A DNA stretch of 64,000 nt from Pseudomonas tritici. Lineage in GTDB: Bacteria; Pseudomonadota; Gammaproteobacteria; Pseudomonadales; Pseudomonadaceae. A program made the translations under genes and the position numbers. The notes under the pieces were generated by a model, which saw nothing but the letters and a program-made list of their open reading frames with translations, did not search any database and had not been told where the DNA came from. Shown piece by piece: positions 29,401-36,858 of this stretch (position 1 is its first letter; each line of letters begins with the position of its first letter). The stretch covers positions 930,001-994,000 of the forward strand of contig NZ_CP077084.1 in assembly GCF_014268275.3 (NCBI RefSeq), given 5' to 3'.

Positions 29401-31396
29401 CGACTTCAACGGCGAACTGCGCCTGATGGCCCAGGCCTGGAGCGATGACCGCTACGGCATGGCTGAAGCCAAGACGGTCATTGCTGCACCGCTGATTGCC
29501 GAACTGTCGGCGCCACGCTTCCTGGCCGGTGGTGACCAGACAACGTTAGCGCTGGACCTGTCCAACCTGTCGGGCAAGGCGCAGAAGCTTGATGTGCAAC
29601 TGACTGCCGAGGGGCAGTTGGAATTGGTCAACAGCGGCGCGCAAACCGTCGAGCTGACACAAGGCCAACGCACCACCTTGCGCATCCCCGTAAAAGCCTG
29701 GGGCGGGTTGGGGCAGGGCAAGGTCAAGGTGACCGTGAATGGGCTGGACTTGCCAGGTGAGCACCTGCCGCCGTTCACCCGTGAATGGACCTTGGGCGTG
29801 CGGCCGGCGTATCCGGCACTGCTCAAACATTATCGCGCGGTTCTCAAGGATCAGCCGTGGAGCCTGCCACCGGGTACCCTGGATCAATTCGATACCTCGG
29901 GGCGCCAGGCCCTGCTGAGCCTGTCGAGCCGGCCGCCGTTGAACCTCGGTGCGCAGATCAGTGCACTCAAGGCTTACCCTTACGGTTGCCTGGAACAGAC
30001 CGCGAGTGGCCTGTACCCGTCGTTGTATGCCGACGATGCCTTGCTCAAACGCCTGTCCATCAAGGGCGAATCGGACAGCGAGCGCAAACGCAAGATCGAG
30101 CTGGGCATTGAGCGTTTGCTGGGTATGCAGCGCTACAACGGCAGCTTTGGTTTGTGGGGCGCCGATGGTGAAGAAGAATATTGGCTGACGGCCTATGTCA
30201 CCGACTTCCTGTTGCGCGCCCGAGATCAGGGTTTTGCGGTACCGCCTGAAGCCTTGAAAAAGGCCAGCGAGCGCCTGCTGCGTTATGTGCAGGAGCGCAA
30301 CCTGATCGATGTCGACTACAGCGATAACGCCGATCACACGCGCTTTGCCGTGCAGGCCTACGCCGGCATGGTCTTGGCGCGCAGTCAGCAGGCACCGTTG
30401 GGCGCGTTGCGCAGCATCTTTGAACGACGCAGCGACGCCCGCTCCGGGTTGCCGCTGGTGCAGTTGGCTATCGCGTTGCAGAAGATGGGCGACCAACCGC
30501 GTGCCGATCAAGCCTTGCTGGCCGGGTTGGCGGCGCAGCGCAATGCCAATGAATGGCTGGCCGATTACGGCAGCCCGCTGCGCGACCAGGCAATGATCCT
30601 GGCGTTGCTGGAAGAAAATGATTTGGCCAAGGGCAAGCGTGAGGAGCGCTTGTTTACGCTGTCGGATCAACTGGCGGCCAGTCCGTATCTGTCGACCCAG
30701 GAGCGTAATTCGTTGTTCCTGGCGGGGCGCCTCGGTTTCGCCAAGCCGGATTCGAACTGGCAGGTGTCGCTGACCGGCAGTGGCGGTGTGCAAGCGTTGA
30801 ATAATCAGCAATCGACGCTGGCGCTGGAAGGCAAGCTGCTTTCCAGTGATTTGACCTTGAGCAATCAGGGCGAAACGCCGGTGTATCAGCAACTGACGAT
30901 CTCGGGTTATCCACAGCTGCCACCGGCTGCCGGCGGCGACAACCTGAGCATTCGCCGTGAGTACCTGGGCATGAATGGCCAGCCGTTGAATCTTCGTAGC
31001 CTCAACAGTGGGGATCTGGTGCTGGTGCATCTGGCGGTCGGTGCCAAGCAACGTGTGCCGGATGCCTTGGTGGTGGATTTGCTGCCCGCTGGCCTGGAGC
31101 TTGAAAACCAGAACCTGGCGCAGAGTGCTGCCAGCCTGGAGAACGCCAGCAGCCAAGTGAAGGAGTGGCGTGAGTCGATGCAGAACGCGTCGCTCAAGCA
31201 TCAGGAGTTCAGGGATGATCGGTATGTGGCGGCGATTAATCTGGAGGGGTCTGGCACCACGCACCTGCTGTATCTGGCGCGGGCGGTGACACCGGGGACT
31301 TATCGCGTACCACCGCCGCAGGTGGAGTCGATGTACCGACCGAATTGGCAGGCGGTGGGGGAGACGCCGGCGGATTTGGTGATCAAGGGGCGCTGA
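26498..31396 (+). CDS. yfhM: Alpha-2-macroglobulin family lipoprotein (thioester type)
   Basis: The protein has 1632 residues. I chose the ATG at 26498 because it opens a lipoprotein signal, MLNKGLFLACALALLSAC, with the lipid cysteine at 18. The next residue is Asp, in E. coli an inner-membrane retention signal. A long set of macroglobulin beta-domains follows (for example LGKVDGAWEISDNLMELRLR-type strands near the start). The bait-like region lies in the middle. The thioester motif CLEQ is at residues 1164-1167 (YPYGCLEQTASGLYPS), inside an alpha-toroid domain that continues with RLLGMQRYNGSFGLWGADGE. Bacterial macroglobulins trap proteases in the periplasm. The thioester form is usually paired with pbpC for wall repair, and pbpC does follow here. 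Confidence 0.92.
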   Translation: MLNKGLFLACALALLSACDSSDKPTAPTAPAAATVAPKPAKAAVDVAALKQRYAGRELSVVDVSEVQLDGASTLSVSFSIPLDPDQKFADKLHLVDSKSGKVDGAWEISDNLMELRLRHLEPQRKLVLTVDAGVKAVNDKTLAAEYIARLETRDLQATVGFASRGTLLPTRLAEGLPVIALNVDKIDVEFFRIKPESLPSFLAQWGRNTSLQSYESRELLPLADLVYGGRFDLNPARNTRETLLLPIAGLKQLQQPGVYLAVMRASGTYNYSQPATLFTLSDIGLSVHRYANRLDVFTQALEGGKALDGVDLEVLDAEGRVLGQGKTEKGGHAELPLPKKAQVLLAKQGEQTSLLRLDSAALDLAEFDIGGQPSHPLQFFVFGPRDLYRPGETVLLNALLRDKDGNAVKPQPVSVEVRRPDEQVSRKFVWDADASGLYQYQLQLAGEAPTGRWQLVFDLGDGKPQLYEFLVEDFLPERLALELKGSDTALSPADNPVIQVNGRYLYGAPASGNRVSGQVYVRPLREAVKSLPGYQFGSVTEEELSQDFELDESVLDAKGQEALTLESKWADAKSPLQLIVQASLQESGGRPITRRLVQPIWPAEQLPGLRGLFDGTETNGDGPAEFEVLLANQDGQKLAAQNLKVRLVRERRDYYWNYSENDGWSYHFNEKFLNLDEQTLTIKAGDTAKVSFQVEWGPYRVEVEDPQTGLVSSLRFWAGYQGQDNTEGGAVRPDQVKLALDKPAYGDGDTANVTVTPPAAGKGYLLVESAEGPLWWQEIDVPAEGKSFAVKLDPKWSRHDLYVSALVIRPGERKANITPKRAVGLLHLPLDRTQRKLGVTLTAPEKMRPKQPLAVKISAKNADGSVPKQVHVLVAAVDVGILNITEYPTPDPYSSLFGRKAYGVDQFDIYGQLIEAGQGRLASLAFGGDAALAKGGKRPDTSVTIVALQSAPVTLNEQGEGEVSVNIPDFNGELRLMAQAWSDDRYGMAEAKTVIAAPLIAELSAPRFLAGGDQTTLALDLSNLSGKAQKLDVQLTAEGQLELVNSGAQTVELTQGQRTTLRIPVKAWGGLGQGKVKVTVNGLDLPGEHLPPFTREWTLGVRPAYPALLKHYRAVLKDQPWSLPPGTLDQFDTSGRQALLSLSSRPPLNLGAQISALKAYPYGCLEQTASGLYPSLYADDALLKRLSIKGESDSERKRKIELGIERLLGMQRYNGSFGLWGADGEEEYWLTAYVTDFLLRARDQGFAVPPEALKKASERLLRYVQERNLIDVDYSDNADHTRFAVQAYAGMVLARSQQAPLGALRSIFERRSDARSGLPLVQLAIALQKMGDQPRADQALLAGLAAQRNANEWLADYGSPLRDQAMILALLEENDLAKGKREERLFTLSDQLAASPYLSTQERNSLFLAGRLGFAKPDSNWQVSLTGSGGVQALNNQQSTLALEGKLLSSDLTLSNQGETPVYQQLTISGYPQLPPAAGGDNLSIRREYLGMNGQPLNLRSLNSGDLVLVHLAVGAKQRVPDALVVDLLPAGLELENQNLAQSAASLENASSQVKEWRESMQNASLKHQEFRDDRYVAAINLEGSGTTHLLYLARAVTPGTYRVPPPQVESMYRPNWQAVGETPADLVIKGR

Positions 31397-31448
31397 TAAC
31401 CTAACTGGCAGGACTGGCTCCCACAGGGGGGTTGAGGTGTTTGTAGGG

Positions 31449-31742
31449 TTAGTGGACGACCCAGCTCAGGAGCCATAGGCCGAGCAGTAGCCAGATGATG
31501 CCCATGATGACCGAGGCGCGCATGAAGGCGCGTACGGCGGAATACAGGAACAGCAGGCCGATGATCAGGGTAATGATGCTGATGATCGAGGTGTCCATGC
31601 CCAGGGTGCGGGACAGGCCTTCGACGAAGTTGCCGCCGGCGTTGGTCAGGGCACCGAACAGGCCGCTGAGGCCGTCGACGATAAAGCGGATGATGGAACC
31701 GAGCGCCTGGCCCAGCCATTCGAAAAAGCTTTCTACCTGCAT
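31449..31742 (-). CDS. Small membrane protein of unknown function, 97 aa
   Basis: The start is the ATG at 31742, within a region free of other genes. The first half is amphipathic (MQVESFFEWLGQALGSIIRF, then GLSGLFGALTNAGGNFVEGL). The second half has two membrane helices (IISIITLIIGLLFLYSAVRA and SVIMGIIWLLLGLWLLSWVV). There is no signal peptide of the secreted type and no known motif. It lies on the opposite strand between the macroglobulin gene and pbpC, which are normally neighbours on one strand. The frame and composition look like a real gene, but I cannot name it. Confidence 0.7.
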   Translation of the reverse strand: MQVESFFEWLGQALGSIIRFIVDGLSGLFGALTNAGGNFVEGLSRTLGMDTSIISIITLIIGLLFLYSAVRAFMRASVIMGIIWLLLGLWLLSWVVH

Positions 31743-31832
31743 GTGTGTGTCCTGATGAAGAGGTGGGCGTATCTGTGTCTTTGGTTGTTATTGCGAGAGG
31801 CTAGTTCCCTACAAGCATAGAGGTTTGCTCGG

Positions 31833-34196
31833 TTGAATTTGCGATTAAGTTGCGTCATTTGCGGGTGTACGCTCCCACATTTACTGCGCTGGGCTTTGGG
31901 GGCAGTGGTGTTGGTGGTGGTGTTGTTGTGGGGGGCGGATCGGGTTTGGCCGTTGCCGTTGCCCCAGGATGATTTGGCGCGGGTGGTGTTGGCTGAGGAT
32001 GGCACGCCGTTATGGCGGTTTGCCGATGCGAATGGGGTGTGGCGCTATCCCGTGCAAACCAGCGAAGTGTCGCCGTATTACCTGGATGCGTTGCTCACCT
32101 ATGAAGACCGTTGGTTCTATCAGCATCCTGGCGTAAACCCGCTGGCGCTGGTACGGGCGACTTGGCAGAACCTGACCGGGGCGCGTGTGGTGTCGGGGGG
32201 CAGTACGTTGTCGATGCAGGTGGCGCGGTTGTTGGATCCGCATTCGCGCACCTTCCACGGCAAGTTGCGCCAGTTGTGGCGCACGGCGCAGTTGGAATGG
32301 CACCTGTCCAAGGAGGAAATCCTCAACCTCTACCTGAATCGCGCACCGTTTGGCGGAACATTGCAGGGCGTGGCGGCGGCCAGTTGGGCGTATCTGGGCA
32401 AGTCTCCATCACAATTGACCCATGCCGAAGCCGCCTTGCTCGCGGTTTTGCCCCAGGCGCCCAGCCGATTGCGCCCGGACCGTCACCCGCAGCGTGCCCA
32501 GGAAGCGCGCGACAAAGTGCTGCGTCGTCTTGGCGAGTTCAAGGTGTGGCCGCAAGCCGCCGTCGATGAAGCCCTGCAGGAACCGCTGCTGCTCGCCCCG
32601 CGCCTGGAGCCGAGCTTGGCGCCCCTGCTCGCGCGCCGCCTGAACCGCCCCGACAGCCCGCCGCTGATCCGCACCACCCTGGATGCCACCCTGCAACGCC
32701 GCCTCGAAGACCTGCTGTTGGGTTGGCGTGCACGCTTGCCGGAGCACACCTCCGCCGCGATCCTGGTGGTGGAGGAAGAAACCATGGCGGTACGCGCCTA
32801 CCTCGGCTCGGTGGACATCAATGATGCCAAGCGTTTTGGCCATGTGGACATGATCAGCGCACGGCGTTCGCCGGGCTCCACCTTGAAACCCTTTCTCTAC
32901 GGCATGGCCCTTGATGACGGGCTGATTCATTCTGAGTCCCTGCTGCAGGACGTGCCGCGGCGTTACGGGGATTACCGGCCGGGCAACTTCTCCATGGGTT
33001 TTACCGGCGCAGTGCCGGCGAGTACGGCGCTGTCCAGTTCGCTCAACCTGCCGGCGGTACAGTTGCTGGAAGCCTATGGGCCGAAGCGGTTCGCCGCCGA
33101 GATGCGTATCGGCGGGGTGCCTTTGGCGTTGCCGGCGTTGGCCGAGCCGAACCTGGCCTTGATCCTGGGCGGCGCAGGCAGCCGTCTGGAAGATCTGGTG
33201 AGCGGCTATAGCGCCTTCGCCCGTGACGGCAGGAGTGCAACTATTCGATTACAGCCGGACGATGCGCTTAGGGAGCGGCCATTACTGTCGCCAGGGTCCG
33301 CCTGGATTGTGCGGCGCATACTCAGCGGCCAGGCGCGTCCCGACCGCGACCCGCGTGCCGAGCTGGTGCAACGCCCGGTCCTGGCCTGGAAGACCGGCAC
33401 CAGCTACGGCTTTCGTGATGCCTGGGCGATTGGCGTGGGGCCGCGTTACTTGATCGGCGTGTGGATCGGCCGCCCGGACGGCACGCCGGTGCCGGGCCAG
33501 TTCGGGCTGGCCTCGGCGGCGCCGTTGATGTTGCAGGTGCACGACGTACTGAGCAACCGCGACAGCCAGCGCGGCATCAGCGCGCCGGTCAAACCGGTGC
33601 CCGCCAATGTCGGCGTGGCAGCGATCTGTTGGCCACTAGGCCAGCCCATGAGCCGCAGCGACCCCAATTGCCGCCGCCAGCGCTTCGCCTGGACGCTGGA
33701 CAACACCACGCCGCCGACCTTGCAGGCACTGGACCAACCGTTGAGCGTGGGCCTGATGGAAAGCGTATGGGTCAATGCCAAAGGCTTGCGGGTCGACGCC
33801 CATTGCCCGGGTGCGGAGCCGAAAAACATCGCCCTGTGGCCTGCGCCCCTGGAACCCTGGCTGCCAAGGGCCGAACGCCGCGAAGCACGCATCCCGCCCG
33901 CTGACGCCGATTGCCCGCCACCGGCGCTGGCCGCGTCTTCACCGCTGTCGATCGTTGGCGTACGCGAGGGCGACCAACTGCGCCTGCCCGCCGCCAGCCA
34001 GCAAACCTTGCGCCTGAAAATCTCCGCCCTCGGCGGCAGTGGCCGGCGCTGGTGGTTCCTCAACGGCGCGCCACTGGGCGACAGCGCCAACCAGGACTTC
34101 ATCAACGCCAGCTTCGAACACCTGGGCCGCTACCAACTCAGCGTCCTCGACGAAGCCGGCCAAACCGCCCGCCTGGAATTCAGCGTCATCGACTAG
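31833..34196 (+). CDS. pbpC: Penicillin-binding protein 1C
   Basis: The protein has up to 787 residues. The frame opens with TTG at 31833, and no ATG is available before the membrane anchor (LLRWALGAVVLVVVLLWGA), so the exact start is open. The glycosyltransferase domain has EDRWFYQHPGV (Glu91) and GGSTLSMQVAR. The transpeptidase domain has SxxK at 349-352 (SPGSTLKPFLY), SxN at 403-405 (SSLNLP) and KTGT at 520-523. A C-terminal biPBP-type beta domain follows (about 690-787). PBP1C polymerises peptidoglycan at the inner membrane and is the usual partner of thioester macroglobulins. The C-terminal domain ends with FSVID just before a decayed REP. Confidence 0.92.
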   Translation: MNLRLSCVICGCTLPHLLRWALGAVVLVVVLLWGADRVWPLPLPQDDLARVVLAEDGTPLWRFADANGVWRYPVQTSEVSPYYLDALLTYEDRWFYQHPGVNPLALVRATWQNLTGARVVSGGSTLSMQVARLLDPHSRTFHGKLRQLWRTAQLEWHLSKEEILNLYLNRAPFGGTLQGVAAASWAYLGKSPSQLTHAEAALLAVLPQAPSRLRPDRHPQRAQEARDKVLRRLGEFKVWPQAAVDEALQEPLLLAPRLEPSLAPLLARRLNRPDSPPLIRTTLDATLQRRLEDLLLGWRARLPEHTSAAILVVEEETMAVRAYLGSVDINDAKRFGHVDMISARRSPGSTLKPFLYGMALDDGLIHSESLLQDVPRRYGDYRPGNFSMGFTGAVPASTALSSSLNLPAVQLLEAYGPKRFAAEMRIGGVPLALPALAEPNLALILGGAGSRLEDLVSGYSAFARDGRSATIRLQPDDALRERPLLSPGSAWIVRRILSGQARPDRDPRAELVQRPVLAWKTGTSYGFRDAWAIGVGPRYLIGVWIGRPDGTPVPGQFGLASAAPLMLQVHDVLSNRDSQRGISAPVKPVPANVGVAAICWPLGQPMSRSDPNCRRQRFAWTLDNTTPPTLQALDQPLSVGLMESVWVNAKGLRVDAHCPGAEPKNIALWPAPLEPWLPRAERREARIPPADADCPPPALAASSPLSIVGVREGDQLRLPAASQQTLRLKISALGGSGRRWWFLNGAPLGDSANQDFINASFEHLGRYQLSVLDEAGQTARLEFSVID

Positions 34197-34203
34197 AGCC
34201 TTA

Positions 34204-34267
34204 TCGCAGGCAAGCCTACATTTTGATTTGCAAACCCATTCCAATGTGGGAGCTGGCTTGCCTGCGA
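34204..34267. repeat. Decayed REP palindrome
   Basis: TCGCAGGCAAGCC pairs with GGCTTGCCTGCGA. The right copy keeps the full TGTGGGAGC end, while the left end is reduced to TACAT. It lies between pbpC and the MazG-like gene. Confidence 0.7.
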
Positions 34268-34347
34268 AGGCGTCCTCAAGCACACCAGAGATTCACTTGC
34301 CTTAACCGCCAATCCCCCCGAAGCTACCCACCTTCAGGAGCCCCCGC

Positions 34348-34656
34348 ATGAACCTCGAACACCTCACCGAACGCCTGCACCGCATTCGCGATACAAATAA
34401 TTGGAAACAATTCCACAGCCCAAAAAACCTGGCCATGGCCGCCAGCGTAGAAATGGCCGAACTGGTGGAAATCTTCCAATGGCTGAGCGAAGACCAATCG
34501 CGCCAGCTCCCGGCTGAGAAACTCGCCCACGCTGGCCAGGAAGTCGGCGATATCGTGTTGTACCTGCTGTTGCTGTGCAGCGAACTGGGCCTGGACATGA
34601 ACGAGGTGGTGCGCGCCAAATTGGCCGACAGCGAACGGCGGTTTGCCCATGAGTGA
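34348..34656 (+). CDS. MazG-like nucleotide pyrophosphohydrolase
   Basis: The protein has 102 residues, the size of single-domain MazG-like/dCTPase proteins. The metal-binding helices are visible: SVEMAELVEIFQWL, with the ExxE-type pair, and EVGDIVLYLLLLCSELG, with the second E and D. Such enzymes hydrolyse non-canonical or excess NTPs to NMP and pyrophosphate (house-cleaning). The stop lies eight bases inside the next gene, cmoM (ATGAGTGA overlap), so the two are translated together. Confidence 0.88.
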   Translation: MNLEHLTERLHRIRDTNNWKQFHSPKNLAMAASVEMAELVEIFQWLSEDQSRQLPAEKLAHAGQEVGDIVLYLLLLCSELGLDMNEVVRAKLADSERRFAHE

Positions 34657-35398
34657 TCGTCATTTCGACCAACTGGCCACGCGCTTTGCCGAAAAAATCT
34701 ACGGCGGTGCCAAAGGCGCGATTCGCCTGGCGGTGCTCCAGGCCGACCTCACCGAAGCCCTGCCCAAACGCCCCTTGCGAGTCCTGGATATCGGCGCAGG
34801 CCTGGGCCACATGTCGCTGTGGCTGGCCGAGCAAGGTCATCAGGTTACCTTGGCGGAACCTGCTGAACCGATGCTCGACGGCGCCCGCCAACGTTTTGCC
34901 GACGCCGGGCAGACCGCGACCTTTATCCATGCGCCCTGGCAAGACCTGCTCGGCCAACTCACCGAACCCTACGACCTGGTGCTGTGCCACGCCGTGCTGG
35001 AATGGCTGGCCGAACCTCATGCGATCCTGCCGATGCTGCACCAGCTCACGGTGCCTGGCGGCTGGTTGTCGTTGGCGTTCTACAACCGCGATGCGCTGAT
35101 TTACCGCAACCTGCTTAAAGGCCACTTCCGCAAAATGCGCAAGAACGACATGGCCGGCGAAAAGCAGAGTCTCACCCCGCAGCAGCCGCTCGATCCACGT
35201 GAGTTGGCGGCGCAACTCGAAGGCCTTTGGCAGGTCGAAAGCCAAAGTGGCGTTCGCGTATTCCATGACTATATGCCGGTGGAATTCCAGGCCCGCGCGG
35301 ATTTGCAGGACCTTTTGGAGATGGAACTCGCTCACCGTCGTCACCCAAGCTTTGCCGGACTTGGGCGTTATTTGCACTGGGTTTGCCGTCCGGTTTAA
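34649..35398 (+). CDS. cmoM: tRNA uridine 5-carboxymethoxy methyltransferase
   Basis: The protein has 249 residues from the ATG at 34649. The start DRHFDQLATRFAEKIYGGAK is the CmoM/SmtA signature. The SAM site is VLDIGAGLGHMSLWLAEQGH, and the catalytic-domain strand reads LSLAFYNRDALIYRNLLKG. CmoM methylates 5-carboxymethoxyuridine at the wobble base of some tRNAs to form mcmo5U. The distinction from other class I methyltransferases rests mainly on the N-terminal motif and the FYNRDALIYRNL segment. It overlaps the MazG-like gene by eight bases. Confidence 0.88.
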   Translation: MSDRHFDQLATRFAEKIYGGAKGAIRLAVLQADLTEALPKRPLRVLDIGAGLGHMSLWLAEQGHQVTLAEPAEPMLDGARQRFADAGQTATFIHAPWQDLLGQLTEPYDLVLCHAVLEWLAEPHAILPMLHQLTVPGGWLSLAFYNRDALIYRNLLKGHFRKMRKNDMAGEKQSLTPQQPLDPRELAAQLEGLWQVESQSGVRVFHDYMPVEFQARADLQDLLEMELAHRRHPSFAGLGRYLHWVCRPV

Positions 35399-35422
35399 AC
35401 GGCCCAGTCTGCGGAGGTCGAA

Positions 35423-36025
35423 ATGCGTCGTCTCTGTTTGATCCTGTTATCTCTCGGCTTGGGGGCGTGTTCGAGCCCCAACCCTTATGTCTCCGCTTCG
35501 GCGCCGATTCCACCGGCGCCGCCGCAGGCAGCCAATACCTTTGATGCCAGCGCCTATCCCGCGCCCGTGCGCGACTACGGCGCCTACCGCAACTGGGCGT
35601 GGCGCAATGGCCAGCTCCCGGCGGGCACGGCCTGGGCGGATTCGGCGCAAATTGCCGAAGCGGTCAGCGGCGCGCTTGACCAGCGCGGCCTGCGTCCCTT
35701 GCACGACAACCGCCCGGCAGACCTGCTGGTGAGCGCCGATGTGCGTCAGGAGAAGCGCCTCAAGCAAGTCCAGGATGACTATGGCTACGGTTACGGCGGC
35801 TACAACCGCTATGGCAATGGCTACGGCATGTACAACTCGGTGCCGATCGTACGCACCTATGAAGTCCAGGTCGTGGTGGTGCGCGTCAATCTATTCGATG
35901 CCCGCACGGGCCAGCCGGTGTGGAGTGCCAGCGCGGAAACCAGCAGCCAGGGCAGCCTCAGTGAACGGGGAGATGCCTTGCGCCAGGCGGTGCAAAAGGC
36001 AATGACGGCGTATCCTCCGAGTTAA
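35423..36025 (+). CDS. DUF4136 lipoprotein
   Basis: The protein has 200 residues. The lipoprotein signal is [16 protein letters not shown], with the lipid cysteine at 16. A Pro/Ala-rich linker follows, then a DUF4136 domain that starts [10 protein letters not shown] and includes [21 protein letters not shown] Tyr/Gly-rich loop is inserted at about 115-137 ([19 protein letters not shown]). Members are envelope proteins of unknown role. The next gene is a paralogue on the same strand, 45 bases on. Confidence 0.85.
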   Translation: MRRLCLILLSLGLGACSSPNPYVSASAPIPPAPPQAANTFDASAYPAPVRDYGAYRNWAWRNGQLPAGTAWADSAQIAEAVSGALDQRGLRPLHDNRPADLLVSADVRQEKRLKQVQDDYGYGYGGYNRYGNGYGMYNSVPIVRTYEVQVVVVRVNLFDARTGQPVWSASAETSSQGSLSERGDALRQAVQKAMTAYPPS

Positions 36026-36070
36026 CAGCTATTCTCATCTTGAGCGCGGGTCGCTTTTTGGAGAAAAACC

Positions 36071-36628
36071 ATGTTTTGTCGTATCGCTTTGCTCGCAGTT
36101 GTCATGTTGCTGGGCGGTTGCCAGACCAGCCAGGTCAACCACGATTTTGATGCCAGCCGGGACTTCGGCGCCTACCGCAGTTGGGCCTGGAAAGACCCGG
36201 CCCTGCAATATCGCCCGGATGACCCACGTATCAAGAGCGACCTCACCGAACAACGCATCCGTCAGGCAGTGGGCGAACAACTCGACCAACGCGGCCTGCG
36301 CCCCGCGGCACCGGGCAGCAAGGCCGACTTGAGTGTACAGGCCTACCTGATCGTCGAAGACCGCCAGCAACAAGTCACCACCAATTATGGTGGTGCATGG
36401 GGCGGCCCATGGAACGGCTATTGGGGCGCGCCGATGTACAACGAAACCCGCAACATCACCTACAAAGTCGCCACCCTCCAGATCGACCTGCTTGACGGCA
36501 AAGACGGCAAACTGGTCTGGCGCGGCAGCGACGAACAAATGATGGCCAGCTCGCCCAACCCGCAGGACCGCAACAACGCCATCCGCACCACGATCACCCG
36601 AATCCTCTCCAGCTACCCACCCCACTAA
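36071..36628 (+). CDS. DUF4136 lipoprotein (paralogue)
   Basis: The protein has 185 residues with the lipobox LLGGC (cysteine 17). It shares with its upstream neighbour the sequence DFGAYRSWAWKDPAL and the segment [20 protein letters not shown]. It also has a Gly/Trp/Tyr-rich insert at the same point (YGGAWGGPWNGYWGAPMYN). The function is unknown. The two genes are a tandem duplication that has diverged strongly. A ribosome site (GGAGAAAAACC) precedes the ATG. Confidence 0.85.
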   Translation: MFCRIALLAVVMLLGGCQTSQVNHDFDASRDFGAYRSWAWKDPALQYRPDDPRIKSDLTEQRIRQAVGEQLDQRGLRPAAPGSKADLSVQAYLIVEDRQQQVTTNYGGAWGGPWNGYWGAPMYNETRNITYKVATLQIDLLDGKDGKLVWRGSDEQMMASSPNPQDRNNAIRTTITRILSSYPPH

Positions 36629-36660
36629 AACCCAGCACAGATTCAATGTGGGAAATCCAG

Positions 36661-36749
36661 TGTGGGAGCGGGCTTGCTCGCGAATGCAGTGTGTCAGTCA
36701 CACATGTACCGATTGACCCACCGCATTCGCGAGCAAGCCCGCTCCCACA
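36661..36749. repeat. REP palindrome
   Basis: The arms TGTGGGAGCGGGCTTGCTCG and complement continue into CGAATGC/GCATTCG. It lies between the DUF4136 genes and tadG. A truncated copy of the arm start (ATGTGGGAAATCC) lies directly before it. Confidence 0.9.
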
Positions 36750-36858
36750 TTGGAACTCGGTCAGCCAATAAGTCTCTGTCAATCATTCATCTGGCGACTG
36801 GCCAGCCCTTGTCTACACTCAAAACCAACTAAGGAGAGTAAGCGCTAAGGAGTGCCTG

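Noticed and set aside
29546..31264. 572-codon minus-strand open frame opposite the macroglobulin gene
   Set aside because: It is a mirror frame of a real gene with no ribosome site or domain.
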